A DNA stretch of 64,000 nucleotides from Spirochaeta thermophila DSM 6192 (GTDB lineage: Bacteria; Spirochaetota; Spirochaetia; Winmispirales; Winmispiraceae), in the NCBI RefSeq assembly GCF_000147075.1, contig NC_014484.1, positions 1,319,501 through 1,383,500 of the forward strand, given 5' to 3'. Position 1 is the first letter of the stretch, and each line of letters opens with the position of its first letter. Made by a program: the position numbers and the translations under genes. The notes beneath the pieces are model-generated. The model saw only the letters and a list, made by a program, of their open reading frames with translations, searched no databases and was not told the origin of the DNA. This document shows positions 24,676 through 35,456 of this stretch, piece by piece.

Positions 24676-27186
24676 CTACCGGGTCTCCACCGTCACCTTT
24701 TCAGGGGGTTTCTTGGTCTGTTTCTGCTGGAACACGAGCTTCCCGCTCCTCACCGTCACCAGGATGTACGATCCCGGCACGAAACGCTGCCTGAGGATCT
24801 CCATGGAGAGCGGGTCTTCGAGCTCGCGTTGTATGGTCCTCCTGAGGGGTCGCGCTCCATAGCGAGGATCATACCCTTTTTCCAGGAGATACTCCCGAGC
24901 GCGCTTCGTGATCTCTATCTCCATCCCCTGCTCCCTCACCCGCTGGAACACCTCTTCCAGGAGGAGCCCCAATATCCGTTCGAGATCCGCCCTGCTGAGG
25001 CTCTTGAACACCACGATCTCATCGATACGGTTGAGGAACTCGGGACGGAAGATGCGCCTCAACTCGTTCATCGCAGAGGCCTGGATCTCTCTGAAATCGA
25101 GGATCCCTTCCTTGGTCTGGAAGCCCACCGTGGACTCGCGGGTGATCTCCCTGGCACCCGCGTTCGAGGTCATGATGAGTACGGCGTTCCGGAAGGAGAC
25201 CCTGTGTCCCAGGTTGTCCTGCAGTTCCCCCTCTTCGAGGATCTGAAGGAGGATGTTGAAGACATCCGGATGAGCCTTCTCTATCTCGTCGAAGAGTATC
25301 ACTGAATAGGGCCGATGACGCACCTTCTCCGTGAGGAGGCCGCCCTCCTCGTAGCCCACATACCCTGGAGGGGCCCCCACGAGCCTCGAGACGTTGTGTT
25401 TCTCCATGAAGTCCGACATGTCGAGCCGGATGAGCGCGGAGGTGTCGCCGAAGAGATATTCGGCCAAGGTCTTCGCGAGAAGGGTCTTACCCACACCGGT
25501 CGGCCCGAGGAAGACGAACGATCCCATGGGACGGTTTGGAGAGCTCAGCCCCGTCCGCGCCCTGCGGATGGCAGATGCCACCACTTTTATGGCCTCGTCC
25601 TGGCTTATCACCTTCCGGTGGAGTTCCTCCTCGATATGGAGGAGACGCTCCGATTCACTCTGCGCGATCCTCACGAGCGGGATGCCGGTGATGTCGGAGA
25701 CCACCTCCTGGATGTCCTCCTGATCGACGATGTTCTGCGTCCGCTTGATCTCGAGCTTCCAGGCGGTCTTCAGCCTCTCGAGCTCCATCTTGAGCCGGTT
25801 CACCTGGTCCCTCACCGCAGCCGCCCGCTCGTAGTTCTGCGTGTTCACGAGCATGATCTTCTCGGAATTGAGCTGCTCTATCTTTTTCTCAAGCTCCTCT
25901 ATCTCCTGAGGCCGGTTGAGCACCTGCACGTGGGTCCGCGATCCCGCCTCGTCGAGCAGATCGATGGCCTTGTCGGGCAGGTGGCGTTCGGTGATGTAGC
26001 GGGCAGAGAGGACCACCGCCGCCTCCACGGCCTTGCGCGTATAGGTGACGTTGTGGAAATCCTCGTACCTCGTCTTTATCCCTTCGAGGATCTGGATCGT
26101 CTCCTCGATGGTCGGCTCGCGAACGTACACGGGCTGGAACCTACGCTCCAGTGCCGCATCCTTTTCGATGTACTTCCGGTACTCGTCCAGGGTGGTGGCG
26201 CCGATGCACTGGATCTCCCCCCGTGAGAGCGCAGGCTTGAGCATGTTGGAGGCGTCGATGGCACCCTCGGCACCGCCCGCGCCAATGATGGTGTGGAGCT
26301 CGTCGATGAAGAGGACCACGTTCTTCACCGAGACGATCTCCCGCATCACCCGCTTGAGCCGTTCCTCGAACTCGCCCCGGTACTTGGTCCCCGCCACCAG
26401 GGCCGCAAGATCGAGGACGAGTATGCGCTTGCCCTCGAGTATCTCGGGCACCTCGCCGCGCACGATCCGCTGGGCGAGAGCCTCCACGATCGCCGTCTTC
26501 CCCACCCCCGGGTCACCGATGAGCACGGGGTTGTTCTTGGTACGTCGGGCCAGGATCTGGACGATACGACGGAGCTCACGCTCCCTCCCGATGACCGGAT
26601 CGAGCTTACCCGTCTGGGCGAGCTCGGTGAGATCCCTGGAGAACTCGTCGAGCAATGGGGTATTCTTTCTGTAGGCAGCCGACTGGAAGGCCCCCCTCCG
26701 TTTCTCCTGTTCCTCCTTCCCCCCCCACGAGCTGTTGTACACCGATTCACTCCCCTTCACCTCGAGGATGGCCTCCCTCAAGACTTCCAGGTCGATGCCC
26801 TTCTGGGCCAGGAACCGGGTGAACACCCCCTCGCCGTCGCGGGCACATCCCAGCATGAGATGCTCGGTCCCAATGTATTCGTCGTCCAAATGGCGGGCCT
26901 CCTCGGCTGCATACTCGAGGACCCTCCTGCTCCTGGAGGAAAGGGGCACATCCCCGAGGATGAAACTCCCCCTCTGTTTGGAGAGATTCTTCTCTACGAA
27001 GACCTGGATCTCCTCCGGCGCGATCTTGAGACGTTTTATCGCTCTATAGGCAACGCCCGCCCCTTCGCGGATGATGGCGAGGATGATATGCTCCGGCTCC
27101 AGTTCTTCCGCATGAAACCGCTTCGCCTCATCCTGGGCGAGCACCGTGAGTATCTTCTGGGCGCGCTGCGTCAAATCCTTAAACAT
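24676..27186 (-). CDS. clpC: Clp ATPase ClpC
   Basis: An 836-residue class I Hsp100 unfoldase with Clp N-domain repeats (1-150), a first AAA module with GDPGVGKT (about 225), a UVR-type coiled middle segment ([23 protein letters not shown] is its core) and a second AAA module with GPTGVGKT (about 565). A VGF tripeptide in STVGFQT matches the ClpP-docking loop. With ClpP it degrades unfolded or tagged proteins. GAGGGGAG precedes the ATG. It ends the mcsA-mcsB-clpC set, as in Firmicutes, but ctsR is missing. Confidence 0.95.
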   Translation of the reverse strand: MFKDLTQRAQKILTVLAQDEAKRFHAEELEPEHIILAIIREGAGVAYRAIKRLKIAPEEIQVFVEKNLSKQRGSFILGDVPLSSRSRRVLEYAAEEARHLDDEYIGTEHLMLGCARDGEGVFTRFLAQKGIDLEVLREAILEVKGSESVYNSSWGGKEEQEKRRGAFQSAAYRKNTPLLDEFSRDLTELAQTGKLDPVIGRERELRRIVQILARRTKNNPVLIGDPGVGKTAIVEALAQRIVRGEVPEILEGKRILVLDLAALVAGTKYRGEFEERLKRVMREIVSVKNVVLFIDELHTIIGAGGAEGAIDASNMLKPALSRGEIQCIGATTLDEYRKYIEKDAALERRFQPVYVREPTIEETIQILEGIKTRYEDFHNVTYTRKAVEAAVVLSARYITERHLPDKAIDLLDEAGSRTHVQVLNRPQEIEELEKKIEQLNSEKIMLVNTQNYERAAAVRDQVNRLKMELERLKTAWKLEIKRTQNIVDQEDIQEVVSDITGIPLVRIAQSESERLLHIEEELHRKVISQDEAIKVVASAIRRARTGLSSPNRPMGSFVFLGPTGVGKTLLAKTLAEYLFGDTSALIRLDMSDFMEKHNVSRLVGAPPGYVGYEEGGLLTEKVRHRPYSVILFDEIEKAHPDVFNILLQILEEGELQDNLGHRVSFRNAVLIMTSNAGAREITRESTVGFQTKEGILDFREIQASAMNELRRIFRPEFLNRIDEIVVFKSLSRADLERILGLLLEEVFQRVREQGMEIEITKRAREYLLEKGYDPRYGARPLRRTIQRELEDPLSMEILRQRFVPGSYILVTVRSGKLVFQQKQTKKPPEKVTVETR

Positions 27187-27203
27187 AGACTCCCCTCTTG
27201 TAT

Positions 27204-28262
27204 CTACCCATGGTCAGAGAGCATCTCCCTGAGCCATGCCGCACGGGCTTCCTCCTCTCCCTCACGCGAGAGAGAAACTCCCTCTACCTCCATCCTGCTC
27301 CTCATGTGTCCCGGCTGGGAGGCGAAGTACAGGTATGGGAAACACCCCAGATCCATGCGGGGTCCCACCCCCCACACCGCCGCCGTCCTCAGGAGGAGCA
27401 AGGCCTCACTGGCAGCCTTCGAGGACACCTTCCGGGAGCTCGTGAGGATCTTCCACGCGGTGTCGATCCTCTCCCGAACCTCTTCTCTCCTCGTCCTGCT
27501 GGAGAGAAGGGTTTCTCGCTTCTCCCTCTCATAATGTATTACCATAGTACAGGTATCTTCAAGCCTTTTTCGTACTTTTTCAGGGGGAAGGCCCTGGACT
27601 CCGTCCATCATCAGGAGGAACATGCCTTGCGAGTACAGATCCCTGCCGCTCTGGAAAGGGAGGAAGACCGCATCGTGCTCGGAAAGGAGCTTCTTCAGCA
27701 TCACCACGGCCCGCTCTGCAAAGGTGGCAGGGGTGTGGAGGAGGAGCGAAACCCTGTACCCGGTTCCCACATCCTGTACGTTGGCATTGAGATAGCCCAA
27801 TTCGAGCGAGAAGGCAAACGGGAGCTTCTCGTCCAGCTTCTCCGCCAGCTGACGCACGCTGTCCATACCCTGCTGCACGTTGTAGCCGGGATCGTATCGC
27901 ACCAGCCGGAGATGATCGGAGAAGCAGACGAGACCGAGAGGGTCGGTATCGGGAGACAGCAGGAGAGACCCGCCCGGGAAGGCCATGAGATCCTGTCGGG
28001 TCAGGACCTGCGATTCTATGAGCTGTTTCTTCGCCGTGGCGGGGAGGCTCTTGAGATCCACCCAGCGGGTTCCGGGGAGATAGTGAGACCAGGCGCTCAC
28101 GATCCTCTCCACGAGTTCCTGTTGAACCCGCGTCCCGAGCATACCGGGAAACGGATACCCCGCCACGTTCCGCGAGAGACGCACCCGGGTGGACACCACC
28201 ACCTCGTGCGGCTCGTGTGTCCTGTTGAACCATGAGAGCGATGGAATGGTGTAAGGATTCAT
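27204..28262 (-). CDS. mcsB: McsB-like protein, probable pseudo-arginine-kinase
   Basis: A 352-residue homologue of the protein arginine kinase McsB (phosphagen kinase fold). The nucleotide-binding STRVRLSRN (24-32) and VGTG (165-168) are kept, but active-site residues are not. The Glu-Glu before DHxR in McsB reads CFSDHLR (113-119). The SCPTNVGTG Cys motif reads NANVQDVGTG (159-168). RGIYGEGSE reads GRDLYSQGM (206-214). The catalytic base and guanidinium-binding glutamates are thus absent. It probably acts as an adaptor or pArg-binding partner of ClpC rather than a kinase. The ATG overlaps the mcsA stop by 4 nt. Confidence 0.85.
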   Translation of the reverse strand: MNPYTIPSLSWFNRTHEPHEVVVSTRVRLSRNVAGYPFPGMLGTRVQQELVERIVSAWSHYLPGTRWVDLKSLPATAKKQLIESQVLTRQDLMAFPGGSLLLSPDTDPLGLVCFSDHLRLVRYDPGYNVQQGMDSVRQLAEKLDEKLPFAFSLELGYLNANVQDVGTGYRVSLLLHTPATFAERAVVMLKKLLSEHDAVFLPFQSGRDLYSQGMFLLMMDGVQGLPPEKVRKRLEDTCTMVIHYEREKRETLLSSRTRREEVRERIDTAWKILTSSRKVSSKAASEALLLLRTAAVWGVGPRMDLGCFPYLYFASQPGHMRSRMEVEGVSLSREGEEEARAAWLREMLSDHG

Positions 28263-28777
28263 GAACCCTGTTCTGCCCTGTCTTCTTCCAGTTCTCGGAG
28301 CCTGTCACGGATCCTCGCTGCGCGTTCGTAGTCCTCGTTGCGGATGGCGTGTTCGAGGCTCCGCTTGAGCCGCATCCTGTCCATGAGAATGCGCTTCACG
28401 GTGTTGAACCTCCGAGGGACACTCCCCCTGTACCTGTACCCCTGCGGGAGGAACTGATAGGCCTCTTTCCTGAAGACATAGTAGCAGTCGGGGCACCCCG
28501 CCCGCTGTCTGGCCCTGAACTCCTCCATCGACATACCGCATCCCGGACAGAGAACGTCGTCTTCCTCCTCGTCCTCCGCATCGTCCAGGCCATCCTCCTC
28601 GGGAACGAAGAGGGCCTGCAGGAACTCCTCTATATTGAAGCTCAGATCCCCCCCGAAGTGTTCTATCTCCACACTCTCGGCACACTGGGCGCAGAGCTCT
28701 ATCTCCTTCACCTCGCCATTGGCGATATGCTGTATCTTGAGGACCACATCCTCCTCACCGCAGATCGTGCATGCCAT
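28259..28777 (-). CDS. mcsA: McsA-like zinc-finger UVR-motif protein
   Basis: A 172-residue protein from the ATG at 28777 (MACTICGEE). CxxC pairs at residues 3-6 and about 29-32, then CPGCG and CPDC, form two zinc sites. The C-terminal helix, LEHAIRNEDYERAARIRDRLRELEE, is a UvrB/UvrC motif. McsA activates McsB and links it to ClpC in Bacillus. GGGGAG lies upstream. A weak TTGCCC-N17-TAGTAA promoter-like pair lies at about 28805-28835, so mcsA may also be transcribed separately from lolE. Confidence 0.88.
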   Translation of the reverse strand: MACTICGEEDVVLKIQHIANGEVKEIELCAQCAESVEIEHFGGDLSFNIEEFLQALFVPEEDGLDDAEDEEEDDVLCPGCGMSMEEFRARQRAGCPDCYYVFRKEAYQFLPQGYRYRGSVPRRFNTVKRILMDRMRLKRSLEHAIRNEDYERAARIRDRLRELEEDRAEQGS

Positions 28778-28853
28778 CGCCGATCTCCCCTCATTCGTGG
28801 CGTTACTATATTGTACTAGGAAATCGGGCAAAAGGAAATATCCCCCTCCGGGA

Positions 28854-30128
28854 TCAACCCTCCCTCCGCAGGACCTCCACGGGTGAGATCCGAAGCACAT
28901 ACCGAGCCGGACCCCAGGAAGCGAGGAAGGCGATCAGCGAGGCCCCCACGAAGATGAGCCACAAGACGAACGGGGAGGGGTGGACGGGGATGCGTTCCAC
29001 GTAGAAATCCGACGAGAGTATGCGCACCGGCTCGTAGGATCCACCCCGGAGCCCGGCGGCAAGGCGGAGCCAGAGATTCACGAGGTGTTCCAGGAATGCG
29101 AACAACTCGTTGATATAGAGCGAGATGAGGAGTCCACAGGCCATTCCCGCGAGGGATCCCGCCATACCCACGAGCATCCCCGTCCACAGGTAGGCCCTGC
29201 TCACCAGACGTGGTGGCACCCCGATGCTCTTGAGCATGGCGATCTCCTCGGCCCGCTCCAGCACGAGCATCACCAGTGACGAGGAGATACTCAAGGCCGC
29301 AATGAGGACGAGAAGGCCCATGATGGCGAGGAGGAGTGCTCTGCTCGTGGAGAACGAGAGAAACTGCGCACGCCCCAGATCCTTCCACGAAAGGACGACC
29401 CATCCCGCGCCAAGACAAGCCGCGATCCTGGAACGCAAGGCCTCCATGTCGTGGAAGGGATCCTCCACCTTGATCCCGAGAAAGGCACGTGACGATCGCC
29501 TGTCGAAGACCCGATCCCCCCACTCGAAGGGGACGTAGACCCACAGCTTGTCCACATCCTGATAGCCCGTGGAGGTCACTCCGGTGACCTCGAAGGTGGC
29601 GATACGCGGGAGGATGGTTCCGCCTCCGAAGCTCCGAAGCACGAGGAGCTTCACCTTGTCCCCCACCGAGATGCCCAGTGTACGGGCCACCTCCACCCCC
29701 ACCACCATGTGCCTGGGAGAGGAGAGATCGAAGCGCCCTTTCTCTATGCTGAGGGAGGAGCGAAGTCCCTCGTCCTTCTCCCACCACCAGGAAGGCACGG
29801 CCCGTATTGTGACCCCCTCCCGCCTCACCCCATTCACCAGGAGGCCCATCCCCTGGATCTCGGGAACAGCGAGGAACCCCTCGGCCGCCAGACGTTCCAC
29901 GCCCTCCTCCATCGAGAGATCGGGGGCGTACGCGAAGGCCTGAAAGTGGTAGGTGGTGGTCTCGAGAAAACGGCGGGTGATGGCCTCTATCATCCCGTCG
30001 GAGACGTGGAGCACCACCACGAAGGGCACGAGGCCGAGGGCCACGGCCAGGAGCGAGGACCGGATACGGGGTGCGAGGGAAGGGCCGTCAAAGAGGTTCT
30101 TCCATGCGAGATAGATGAGGCGCTTCAT
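28854..30128 (-). CDS. lolE: Lipoprotein-releasing ABC permease LolE-like
   Basis: A 424-residue FtsX/MacB-type permease: one N-terminal helix (about residues 26-48), a large periplasmic domain (50-265), then three helices (about 270-300, 320-350, 385-410). The signature ERAEEIAMLKSIGVPPRLVSR lies after the second helix. It overlaps lolD by 4 nt. With LolC and LolD it should extract lipoproteins from the inner membrane for delivery to the outer membrane. Confidence 0.85.
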   Translation of the reverse strand: MKRLIYLAWKNLFDGPSLAPRIRSSLLAVALGLVPFVVVLHVSDGMIEAITRRFLETTTYHFQAFAYAPDLSMEEGVERLAAEGFLAVPEIQGMGLLVNGVRREGVTIRAVPSWWWEKDEGLRSSLSIEKGRFDLSSPRHMVVGVEVARTLGISVGDKVKLLVLRSFGGGTILPRIATFEVTGVTSTGYQDVDKLWVYVPFEWGDRVFDRRSSRAFLGIKVEDPFHDMEALRSRIAACLGAGWVVLSWKDLGRAQFLSFSTSRALLLAIMGLLVLIAALSISSSLVMLVLERAEEIAMLKSIGVPPRLVSRAYLWTGMLVGMAGSLAGMACGLLISLYINELFAFLEHLVNLWLRLAAGLRGGSYEPVRILSSDFYVERIPVHPSPFVLWLIFVGASLIAFLASWGPARYVLRISPVEVLRREG

Positions 30129-30805
30129 GACCGATGGAGCCTCCCCCCCTCAAGGCGGTAGACGGTGTCGGCCCGAGAGGCGAGGGCGGCATCGTGGGTC
30201 ACGAGGATGAGCGTGGCCCCCTCCTCCCGGACGAGGGAGAAGAACACATCCTCCACCATGCGGGACGTGCGCTCGTCCAGGTTGCCGGTGGGCTCGTCGG
30301 CGAGCACGATACGTGGGCCGTTCACCAGGGCCCGTGCAATGGCCACCCGCTGTCGTTCCCCGCCGGAAAGCTGGGAGGGGTAGTGGTGCATCCTGTCTCC
30401 GAGCCCCACCCTCACGAGGAGATCCCGAGCCTTCGCAGCCGCCTCAGAAAAGGAAAGCCCGGCCATATAAGCGGGGAGGAGGACGTTCTCCAGGGAGGTA
30501 CACTCCCGGAGGAGGTAGTGCATCTGGAAGACGAAGCCCATGTCTCGCTGCCGGAAGGCCGCGAGCCCCTCCTCGTCGAGGGCGCCCATGTCCTGACCTT
30601 CAAGAAGTACGCGCCCCGATGTGGGGGTGTCGAGCCCCCCTATGAGGTGGAGGAGGGTGCTCTTCCCCGATCCACTCTCACCCATGATCACATGGACCTT
30701 CCCCCTCTCGAAACCGCCCGAGACCCCGTCCAGCACACGGAGGGATGTCTCGCCGGAGGGATACTCCTTCACCACTTCCTCAAGGACGATGATCGGATCA
30801 CTCAT
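30125..30805 (-). CDS. lolD: Lipoprotein-releasing ABC ATPase LolD
   Basis: A 226-residue ABC ATPase with Walker [10 protein letters not shown] (about 43-51), Q-loop FVFQMHYLL, signature [15 protein letters not shown], Walker [14 protein letters not shown] and a THD switch His. The FQxHxLLxExT pattern typical of LolD reads [11 protein letters not shown]. The ATG at 30805 overlaps the lolC stop by 8 nt. Upstream in-frame extension is not family-like. Confidence 0.93.
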   Translation of the reverse strand: MSDPIIVLEEVVKEYPSGETSLRVLDGVSGGFERGKVHVIMGESGSGKSTLLHLIGGLDTPTSGRVLLEGQDMGALDEEGLAAFRQRDMGFVFQMHYLLRECTSLENVLLPAYMAGLSFSEAAAKARDLLVRVGLGDRMHHYPSQLSGGERQRVAIARALVNGPRIVLADEPTGNLDERTSRMVEDVFFSLVREEGATLILVTHDAALASRADTVYRLEGGRLHRS

Positions 30806-32096
30806 TGCGTAACACCTCGGTGACGGAGAACGTCCGCAACATGCGGGTGGCCAGATACGCCGCCCCCCCTGAGACGAGGACAGCATAGAGGACGATCCCC
30901 AGGACTTCAACCGGATACACCCTGAAGGGAATCTCCAGGAGATAGAACGATTGCGGCGAGAAGATGCGGACGGATCCCAATCGGAACCGCCCCCCCCAGA
31001 ACCTGCCGAGGGCGTTCCAGAGGTGAATACCGGCGTTGAGTATCGACTCCACCCAGGAGAAGACCCGGTTGATGTTGATGGAGAGGAGATACCCCCACAT
31101 CGTGCCGAGGAATGCCCCCGTAGCACCGAGAACGAGACCTTCGAGGAGGAAGACGCGCCTCACCTCCTCCACACGGGCCCCCACCGCCACCAGGAGGGCG
31201 AGCTCACCCCTTCGTTCGAAAATCGACCTCCTGAAGCCATGGACGAGGTTGAGTCCGAGGACGAGGAAGATGAGACCGACGAGAAAGACGAGGAAGAGCT
31301 TCTCCATACGAAGGGCGTCGAAGAGGGCCCTGTTGTATTCCTCCCACGTGACCGCTCCGTAGCCCGCGCGGACGAGCCGTCGCTTCACCTCCTGTGCCCG
31401 TGAGGGGCGCGGGAGTTTTACGGCGAGAAAGGAGCCGTCGTCTCCACCGGCGATCAGGCGGGCATCATCGAGGCCCATGAAGAGCATGGAACGGTCGATC
31501 TGGTAGTTTCCGGTTCGGAAGACTGCGGAAACCACGAACCCCCGGCGCACCGGGACCAGGATCCCCGTCTCTCCCACGCTCAACCCGGTGAGGACGAGGG
31601 AATCACCCACCCCCACCCCCAGCTCATAGGCCAACTCCTGCCCCACCACCACCCTCCCCTCCCCCACCCGGAAGACACCCTCCCTCACCTCCACCACCCT
31701 CGCGAACCCCGGATCCCGCTCCCTCATCCCCTCCGGCACCCCCCGTACCTCCACGAACTCCACCTCACCCCCCAGATCCCCCGCCAGGACGCGCACCTCC
31801 ACCTGTGGCACCACCACCCCCTCACCCACCACCCTCTCCACCTCCGCCGCATCCACCGCTCCGTACACCCTCACATGGAAGGACGCGACCTCCACCAGGG
31901 AGTCGATCGTGAGACTCTGGAAACCGTTCATCACCGAGAGCACCGTGACGAGAGTGGCCACCCCGAGCACCACTCCGAGCCACGTGAGCAGGGAAGCTGC
32001 GGCCGTCTTCTTCCGTCTTCCCCTCAGAAGGTAGATCACCGCAAGCCGCCCCACCCACCGCCACACTCTCCACCTCGAGCGGAGCCACGCCTTCAC
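30798..32096 (-). CDS. lolC: Lipoprotein-releasing ABC permease LolC-like
   Basis: A 432-residue permease starting at a GTG (32096) with GGGAGG upstream and a 4-nt GTGA overlap with the preceding stop. Layout is like LolE: first helix about 34-55 (SLLTWLGVVLGVATLV), periplasmic domain, then three C-terminal helices with ERRGELALLVAVGARVEEVRR as the cytoplasmic signature. N-terminal periplasmic part is extremely Val/Gly-rich owing to G-biased codons. Confidence 0.86.
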   Translation of the reverse strand: MKAWLRSRWRVWRWVGRLAVIYLLRGRRKKTAAASLLTWLGVVLGVATLVTVLSVMNGFQSLTIDSLVEVASFHVRVYGAVDAAEVERVVGEGVVVPQVEVRVLAGDLGGEVEFVEVRGVPEGMRERDPGFARVVEVREGVFRVGEGRVVVGQELAYELGVGVGDSLVLTGLSVGETGILVPVRRGFVVSAVFRTGNYQIDRSMLFMGLDDARLIAGGDDGSFLAVKLPRPSRAQEVKRRLVRAGYGAVTWEEYNRALFDALRMEKLFLVFLVGLIFLVLGLNLVHGFRRSIFERRGELALLVAVGARVEEVRRVFLLEGLVLGATGAFLGTMWGYLLSININRVFSWVESILNAGIHLWNALGRFWGGRFRLGSVRIFSPQSFYLLEIPFRVYPVEVLGIVLYAVLVSGGAAYLATRMLRTFSVTEVLRNE

Positions 32097-33157
32097 TTCG
32101 CCTCCCGCACCGACACGAGCTCGCCGTCCAGGAAGAACTCCTCCCGCACGAGCCGTCCATCCGCCCCGTAGACCCGGCGCACCGAGGCACCCTCGCCCAG
32201 GTCCACCACCTCCGCCGACACCGCCCCCCCCTCCCCGAACTCCCGCCTCATCACCCGCACGCCATTCTCCCACACCTCCTCCCAGACCACCCGATCCCCC
32301 TCGTATCCGTACCGAGACTCCCTCACGAGCCCTTCCGTCACCTCCCGCTCCCACACCACCCTACCCCCCTCGTACCCGTACACCACCCGCCGCACCGACA
32401 CCCCCTCACGCCGCCACACCTCCTCCACCGGCCGCCCCTCCCCATCGCAACGGACCTCCACTACCGCCCCCTCCTCCGGCCGCTCCTCCACCCACCCCTC
32501 ACACACCCCGCCTTCGCCGTACCGGTACGTGCGCACCCATACGAGTCTCCCCCCCTCCCATTCCTCACGCTCCACCACCTCGCCGGAACGGCCGTACCGG
32601 ACGAGAAACCCCGAACCCCCATCCCCGTGCCACTCCTCCACGAGCCGGCCTCCCACCTGCACGTACCGGTCCACTCCCTTCTCGGGGACCGCCCGCACCT
32701 CCCTGAGCCGACCCTCCCGATCGTAGCGGAACTCCTCGGTACTCGTCCCCCCATCCACCCCCTCCCGCACCCTCCGCACCACCCGCGCACCCTCATACTC
32801 GTACCGCACCCGCTCGGAGAACTCCCCCTCCCGATAGAATTCCTCCTCGAGGAGGCGCCCCCCCTCGTCGTACCGCGAGACCCGGGAGAGCACCCCGTCC
32901 CCCCACACCTTCACCTGCGAAGGCACACCCTCCCTATGCCACACGATCTCCCAGCGCCGCACCTCCTCCCCCTCTCGGAAGAGCACCCGTACCTGACGAC
33001 CCTCCCCATCCTCCACCATCAGCACGTACTCGTAACGACCTCGGTCGAACTCCTCGATGGGGACGAGCGCCTGCCCCATCTCGTTCGAAGAGAACCACAG
33101 AGGCGAAGCGAGCAACGACCATCCCACACCCCACAGGAGCCATCGGTACGCACGCAT
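32093..33157 (-). CDS. Exported YD-repeat-like protein
   Basis: A 354-residue protein with an N-terminal signal segment (about residues 5-22) and then about 14 short repeats of the form G-x-x-V/L-x-R/E-x-x-Y/F, e.g. YDEGGRLLEEEFY, YDREGRLREV, YGADGRLVREEF. These look like RHS/YD or MORN-like beta-hairpins of the YwqK kind. Position between ftsY and lolC, and coupling to lolC, suggest an envelope role. Composition is very G-rich on the coding strand. Function unknown. Confidence 0.7.
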   Translation of the reverse strand: MRAYRWLLWGVGWSLLASPLWFSSNEMGQALVPIEEFDRGRYEYVLMVEDGEGRQVRVLFREGEEVRRWEIVWHREGVPSQVKVWGDGVLSRVSRYDEGGRLLEEEFYREGEFSERVRYEYEGARVVRRVREGVDGGTSTEEFRYDREGRLREVRAVPEKGVDRYVQVGGRLVEEWHGDGGSGFLVRYGRSGEVVEREEWEGGRLVWVRTYRYGEGGVCEGWVEERPEEGAVVEVRCDGEGRPVEEVWRREGVSVRRVVYGYEGGRVVWEREVTEGLVRESRYGYEGDRVVWEEVWENGVRVMRREFGEGGAVSAEVVDLGEGASVRRVYGADGRLVREEFFLDGELVSVREAK

Positions 33158-33159
33158 CC

Positions 33160-34029
33160 CTACCCCTCCACCAGTCGGGAGAGATACTCCTCGACGTCGA
33201 AAGGCCTGAGATCCTCCAGCCCCTCACCCGTTCCCACGAACACGGCGGGGATCTCCAGCCTTCGGGAGATCGGGACCAGCACCCCACCCTTCGCCGCGCC
33301 GTCGTACTTGGCGAGCACCAGCCCGTCCAGACCCACCGTCTCCTGGAACACCTCCGCCTGTCTGAAGGCATTCTGACCGGTGGAGGCATCGACCACCAGG
33401 AGCCGCCGGTAGTCGGCATCCGCCGCCTTGGAACGGATCACCCGATCCACCTTCGCCAGCTCATCCATGAGCGACGCCCGGTTGTGGAACCGTCCGGCCG
33501 TATCGGCCAACACCACCCCTCCCCCCCTCCGCTCCACACTCTGAATCGCATCGAAGATCACCGCAGCCGGATCCGCCCCCGGCTGCTGGGCCACCACCCG
33601 GACCCCCAGACGCTCGCCCCACACCCTGAGCTGGTCGATAGCCCCCGCCCGGAACGTATCCCCCGCCGCAAGCACCACATCATCCCTCCCCCACGTGGAC
33701 CGTATGAAATGGGCGAACTTCGCGATCGTAGTCGTCTTACCCACCCCGTTGACACCCACGAAGAGAAACACCACCGTACCAGAATCGGGAAGGGAGAAGT
33801 CCCCGGCCCTCACATACCGCCGGAGCACGTCCTTTATCACCTCGCGGACCCCCTCCACATCCACCACCCCTTCCTTCTTCGCCCTCCTCTGCACTTCCTC
33901 CACCACCTCAAAGGCGGTCTCGGCTCCGAGATCGGCCTCGATGAGAAGGTCCTCGAACTCCTCCCAGAAGGCCTCATCGAAACGGGCCCCTCCCCACAAC
34001 GATCTGAGACGATCCATGAGCCATGCCAT
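33160..34029 (-). CDS. ftsY: Signal recognition particle receptor FtsY
   Basis: A 289-residue SRP GTPase without the long acidic A domain of E. coli FtsY. The NG domain shows the P-loop [10 protein letters not shown] (about 92-101), [19 protein letters not shown] (about 178-182) and [11 protein letters not shown]. It docks SRP-ribosome complexes to the translocon. AGGAAGGAG precedes the ATG. Confidence 0.96.
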   Translation of the reverse strand: MAWLMDRLRSLWGGARFDEAFWEEFEDLLIEADLGAETAFEVVEEVQRRAKKEGVVDVEGVREVIKDVLRRYVRAGDFSLPDSGTVVFLFVGVNGVGKTTTIAKFAHFIRSTWGRDDVVLAAGDTFRAGAIDQLRVWGERLGVRVVAQQPGADPAAVIFDAIQSVERRGGGVVLADTAGRFHNRASLMDELAKVDRVIRSKAADADYRRLLVVDASTGQNAFRQAEVFQETVGLDGLVLAKYDGAAKGGVLVPISRRLEIPAVFVGTGEGLEDLRPFDVEEYLSRLVEG

Positions 34030-34042
34030 AGCTACTCCTTCC

Positions 34043-35449
34043 TCATTCAGGCACCCTCTCGAGGGCGCGGAGATAGTCGCCGAATGCCAGTACGGCCTGG
34101 ACGAACAGGGACACGTTCAAAACCACCCCCGCATAGTAGCACCCCGCTGCCACATCCATACGCTCGAGGTAGTCGTCAGCATTCGCCGCCCCCCTCGAGA
34201 GGGCAAGCTCGGCCGCCTCGTAGGAATCCGCCCACCACCCGTAGCTCAAGACGGTGAGAGGCACCGACATGAAAAACAGACCGAACCAGGTGTAGAACCG
34301 CTCCCGTTTCACCCGCACACGCTCCTTGAGATCGATACCCACCGGAGAAAGGACCCACTCCACCGCATCACCCTCGATGGAAGCCACGGGCGCCCTCACC
34401 GGCAGGTACCCTTCCTTCCTCACCTCGAGGACACCCACCCCACCCCTCATCCGCACCTCACACGGCGAAGCGCCCTGATACACCCCGTCCAGATAGACCG
34501 AAGCCCCTCCGGGCACGGTGGAGACCTGAACGAGACGCTCCGGCACCTCCCTTATCGGCACCTCGACGACACGCTCCTCTCCCTCCCCGATCGTGACCAC
34601 TGCCTCCCAGGGCTCCACCCCCCTCCCGCGCACCTCCACGCGGTGTTCCCCCGGGAGCAAGCGACCGACTTCCACCCGACCCATACCCGCCACCTCCCCG
34701 TCCACGAACACCTGGACCCCCTCCGGCACCTCCACCACGAGGCGTGCGGGGCGCACACCCAGAAGGTGCGGCGCCAGATCGTCCGCCGCCTTCCGCACCA
34801 CGTCCACGAGCTCGTCCACGCCCCCCACATACCTCCCCTCCCACAGGACATCCGGACCGTACCGCCACTTCAACACGAGGTGCACGACCAGATACCCCTC
34901 CGCCACCCGTCCTTCCCCACGCACCACCAGATCCACACCCGCCTTCTCCATCCGTTCCTCGAGCGTCCTCCCCTCCGGAAGGAACGGAAGCCCCGCGTCA
35001 TCCCGATAGACCTCCACCGGCACCCGATCCACCGCGACATCCGGAAGTCGACCTATCCGTGCGATGCGCCGATCCAGCTCGCGGATCTCCTTCTTCTTCG
35101 AAGCGAGCGTCTCCCACCGCACGAGAGGATCGGGATCGAAAAGGATCTCGTCCCGCTCGGCCACCTTCTTCACCCGTTCCGCGAGGAGCCTCCGTATGAG
35201 CAGATCCCTCTGATACGCGCTGTAGGCCCGGAGCTCGGCCGATGAGAACAGGTGCGCCCTCACCCCCTCCAGCTCCTGCGCGAGGAGCTGCGGGATCACG
35301 GTACCCAAGGTCCCGGTGTCTCCCTCCACCTCGAGGGGGAGGAAGCCGAGGACCCATGATTCGGGGAGGGGAATGACGTCCTCGGCCACGAGGCCCGAAG
35401 CCACCCCGCCGGCCAGGAGCACACCTACCAGCAGGACCCGTGCCTTCAT
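34043..35449 (-). CDS. Exported PEGA-domain protein
   Basis: A 468-residue protein with a signal peptide (1-22), a helical/charged region (about 60-130, probable coiled coil), and tandem PEGA domains (about 225-295 and 300-370), seen as [17 protein letters not shown] and [18 protein letters not shown]. Two C-terminal helices (about 390-410 and 435-455) would anchor it. PEGA proteins are typical of spirochaete surfaces. Function unknown. It follows prfB closely. Confidence 0.82.
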   Translation of the reverse strand: MKARVLLVGVLLAGGVASGLVAEDVIPLPESWVLGFLPLEVEGDTGTLGTVIPQLLAQELEGVRAHLFSSAELRAYSAYQRDLLIRRLLAERVKKVAERDEILFDPDPLVRWETLASKKKEIRELDRRIARIGRLPDVAVDRVPVEVYRDDAGLPFLPEGRTLEERMEKAGVDLVVRGEGRVAEGYLVVHLVLKWRYGPDVLWEGRYVGGVDELVDVVRKAADDLAPHLLGVRPARLVVEVPEGVQVFVDGEVAGMGRVEVGRLLPGEHRVEVRGRGVEPWEAVVTIGEGEERVVEVPIREVPERLVQVSTVPGGASVYLDGVYQGASPCEVRMRGGVGVLEVRKEGYLPVRAPVASIEGDAVEWVLSPVGIDLKERVRVKRERFYTWFGLFFMSVPLTVLSYGWWADSYEAAELALSRGAANADDYLERMDVAAGCYYAGVVLNVSLFVQAVLAFGDYLRALERVPE

Positions 35450-35456
35450 ACCCGCC

